Of a DNA stretch of 64,000 nucleotides, positions 62,754 to 64,000 are shown piece after piece. Below the pieces are notes generated by a model. It did not search any database. It was not told the origin of the DNA and saw nothing but the letters and a program-made list of their open reading frames with translations. Both the position numbers and the translations under genes were made by a program. The first letter of the stretch is position 1, and each line of letters begins with the position of its first letter. Source of the DNA: Phaeobacter sp. A36a-5a (GTDB lineage: Bacteria; Pseudomonadota; Alphaproteobacteria; Rhodobacterales; Rhodobacteraceae); contig NZ_JBBLYU010000001.1 of NCBI RefSeq assembly GCF_037911135.1, positions 434,001 through 498,000 on the forward strand, written 5' to 3'.

Positions 62754-64000
62754 ATGAAATTCACTCTTTCTTGGCTGAAAGACCACCTCGACACTGAGGC
62801 CTCCGTCGAGGACATCACCGAAACACTGACCGACCTCGGGCTTGAGGTCGAAGGTGTGTCGAACCCTGCGGACCGGCTGAAGGATTTTACGCTGGGCTAT
62901 GTGAAACATGCCGAGAAACACCCCGACGCGGACAAGCTGCGGGTGTGCAAGGTCGACACCGATGAAGGCGAGATGCAGATCATCTGCGGCGCGCCCAATG
63001 CCCGTGAAGGTATCACCGTCGTGGTTTGCAAACCGGGCATGTATATTCCCGGTCTCGACATCACCATCGGTGTGGGCAAGATCCGCGGTGTCGAGAGCTT
63101 TGGCATGATGGCCTCCGAGCGCGAGCTGGAACTGTCGGATGAACATGACGGCATCATCGAGCTGCCTTCGGGCGATGTCGGCGATCGCTTCGTCGATTGG
63201 CTGTCCGAGAATAGCCCGGCCAAGGTCGATCCCGTTATTGAAATCGCCATCACGCCGAACCGCCCGGATGCGCTGGGGGTTAGGGGGATCGCGCGGGATT
63301 TGGCCGCACGCGGGCTGGGCACATTGAAGCCGCTTGATATCGAGCCGGTCGACGGCGGATTCGAAAGCCCGATCAAGGTCAATATCGACGCAGATACGCT
63401 GGATGGCTGCCCGCTGTTCACCGGTCGCCTGATCCGCGGCGTGAAGAACGGCCCTAGCCCGCAGTGGCTACAGGACCGGTTGAGCGCCATTGGTCTGCGT
63501 CCGATTTCGACACTGGTTGATATCACCAATTATTTCACCTTCGATCAGAACCGCCCACTGCATGTCTTTGACGCGGCCAAGGTGGCGGGCAATCTGCGCA
63601 TCCACCGGGCAGCGGGTGGCGAGACGCTGACCGCGCTGGATGAGAAGGACTACACCTTCGCCGAAGGGCAGATGGTCATCTCCGACGACAATGGCCCGGA
63701 GAGCATTGCGGGCATCATGGGCGGGGCCGACACCGGGTGCACCGAGGAAACGACCGATGTGTTCCTTGAGAGCGCATTCTGGGACCATGTACAGATCGCG
63801 ACCACTGGCCGGGCGCTGAAAATCAACTCGGACGCGCGCTACCGTTTCGAGCGGGGCGTCGACCCCGAATACACCCGTGAAGGTCTCGATCATGCCACCC
63901 GGATGATCCTCGACCTCTGCGGTGGCGAGCCGTCGAATGTGGTGATCGCAGGCGCTGTACCGGATCACGCGCGCGCCTATAAGCTGGATCCCGAGCGGGT
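62754..64000 (+). CDS. pheT: Phenylalanine-tRNA ligase beta subunit, 5' part (runs off window)
   Basis: PheT is the beta subunit that binds tRNA and edits mis-charged Tyr-tRNA. The first 415 codons are present: MKFTLSWLKDHLDTEASVED, the tRNA-binding OB-fold domain (about residues 40-145, HPDADKLRVCKVDTDEGEMQ, GMMASERELEL), and the B3/B4 domain with SARYRF-like NSDARYRFERGVDPEY. AGGAAA precedes the ATG. It continues past base 64000. Confidence 0.97.
   Translation, partial: MKFTLSWLKDHLDTEASVEDITETLTDLGLEVEGVSNPADRLKDFTLGYVKHAEKHPDADKLRVCKVDTDEGEMQIICGAPNAREGITVVVCKPGMYIPGLDITIGVGKIRGVESFGMMASERELELSDEHDGIIELPSGDVGDRFVDWLSENSPAKVDPVIEIAITPNRPDALGVRGIARDLAARGLGTLKPLDIEPVDGGFESPIKVNIDADTLDGCPLFTGRLIRGVKNGPSPQWLQDRLSAIGLRPISTLVDITNYFTFDQNRPLHVFDAAKVAGNLRIHRAAGGETLTALDEKDYTFAEGQMVISDDNGPESIAGIMGGADTGCTEETTDVFLESAFWDHVQIATTGRALKINSDARYRFERGVDPEYTREGLDHATRMILDLCGGEPSNVVIAGAVPDHARAYKLDPER

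Overview
The window is chromosomal DNA of an alphaproteobacterium of the order Rhodobacterales, most likely a Roseobacter-group marine bacterium (Phaeobacter/Ruegeria-like). This is inferred from the high-GC coding style, the ctaC-ctaB-coxF-ctaG-ctaE cytochrome aa3 cluster with ctaD elsewhere, the divergent carA/yqeY pair, the rpmI-rplT-pheS-pheT block, a B12-dependent class II ribonucleotide reductase, and several small alphaproteobacterial families (DUF1178, DUF1244, DUF1489, DUF2244). I see no prophage, plasmid, CRISPR array, rRNA operon or intact insertion sequence. The only mobile DNA is a short IS5-type transposase remnant at about 53.4 kb. Most genes are core metabolism and housekeeping.

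Layout. 0-4 kb: aa3 oxidase genes (ctaC 3' end, ctaB, coxF-like, ctaG, ctaE, surf1). 4-9 kb: thrC, an M16 peptidase, a GNAT acetyltransferase and an FAD-linked oxidase. 9-13 kb (minus strand): MFS transporter, fasciclin protein, apt, mtnP and a small membrane protein. 13-19 kb: SulP permease, hexapeptide acetyltransferase, flavin reductase-like protein, GNAT, EcsC, DUF1178 and SDR. 19-25 kb: a SPOR/peptidoglycan-binding/pseudoprotease protein, then glyQ-orf-(small orf)-glyS. 25-32 kb: PPDK-like protein, SleB hydrolase, folB-folP-glmM. 32-36.6 kb: two EamA transporters, ilvC, and two overlapping Lrp regulators. 36.6-43 kb: ubiH-like gene, HAD nucleotidase, GntR regulator, GT2 glycosyltransferase, carA. 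43-48 kb: yqeY, a tyrA-like gene, DUF2244, ctaD with a perfect FNR box upstream, HIT protein. 48-53 kb: a LuxR-HTH/alpha-beta-hydrolase fusion, lipB, a secreted peptidoglycan-binding protein, tRNA-Leu(GAG). 53-57.8 kb: nrdJ, DUF1489, DUF1244, N-formylglutamate amidohydrolase-like gene. 58-64 kb: pyk, a small membrane protein, rpmI-rplT, pheS, a PHB-depolymerase-like esterase, and the 5' part of pheT.

How the genes connect. Two loci 42 kb apart make and assemble the aa3 cytochrome c oxidase; the ctaD locus carries an FNR-type site that suggests oxygen control. The folate genes (folB-folP) sit beside cell-wall precursor synthesis (glmM). Aminoacyl-tRNA synthetase pairs (glyQ/glyS, pheS/pheT) are each split by unrelated small genes. 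ilvC is divergent from an lrp gene with a palindrome between them.

The most unusual items are two multidomain proteins whose enzyme folds have lost catalytic residues: a trypsin-like domain with all three triad positions changed, and an alpha/beta-hydrolase fused to a LuxR-like HTH with nucleophile and histidine changed. Other items are a 34-bp element plus stem-loop found just 3' of two genes, a 22-bp palindrome between divergent genes, and a possible coupled small ORF between two TGATG junctions upstream of glyS. I found no clear wholly new multi-gene system.
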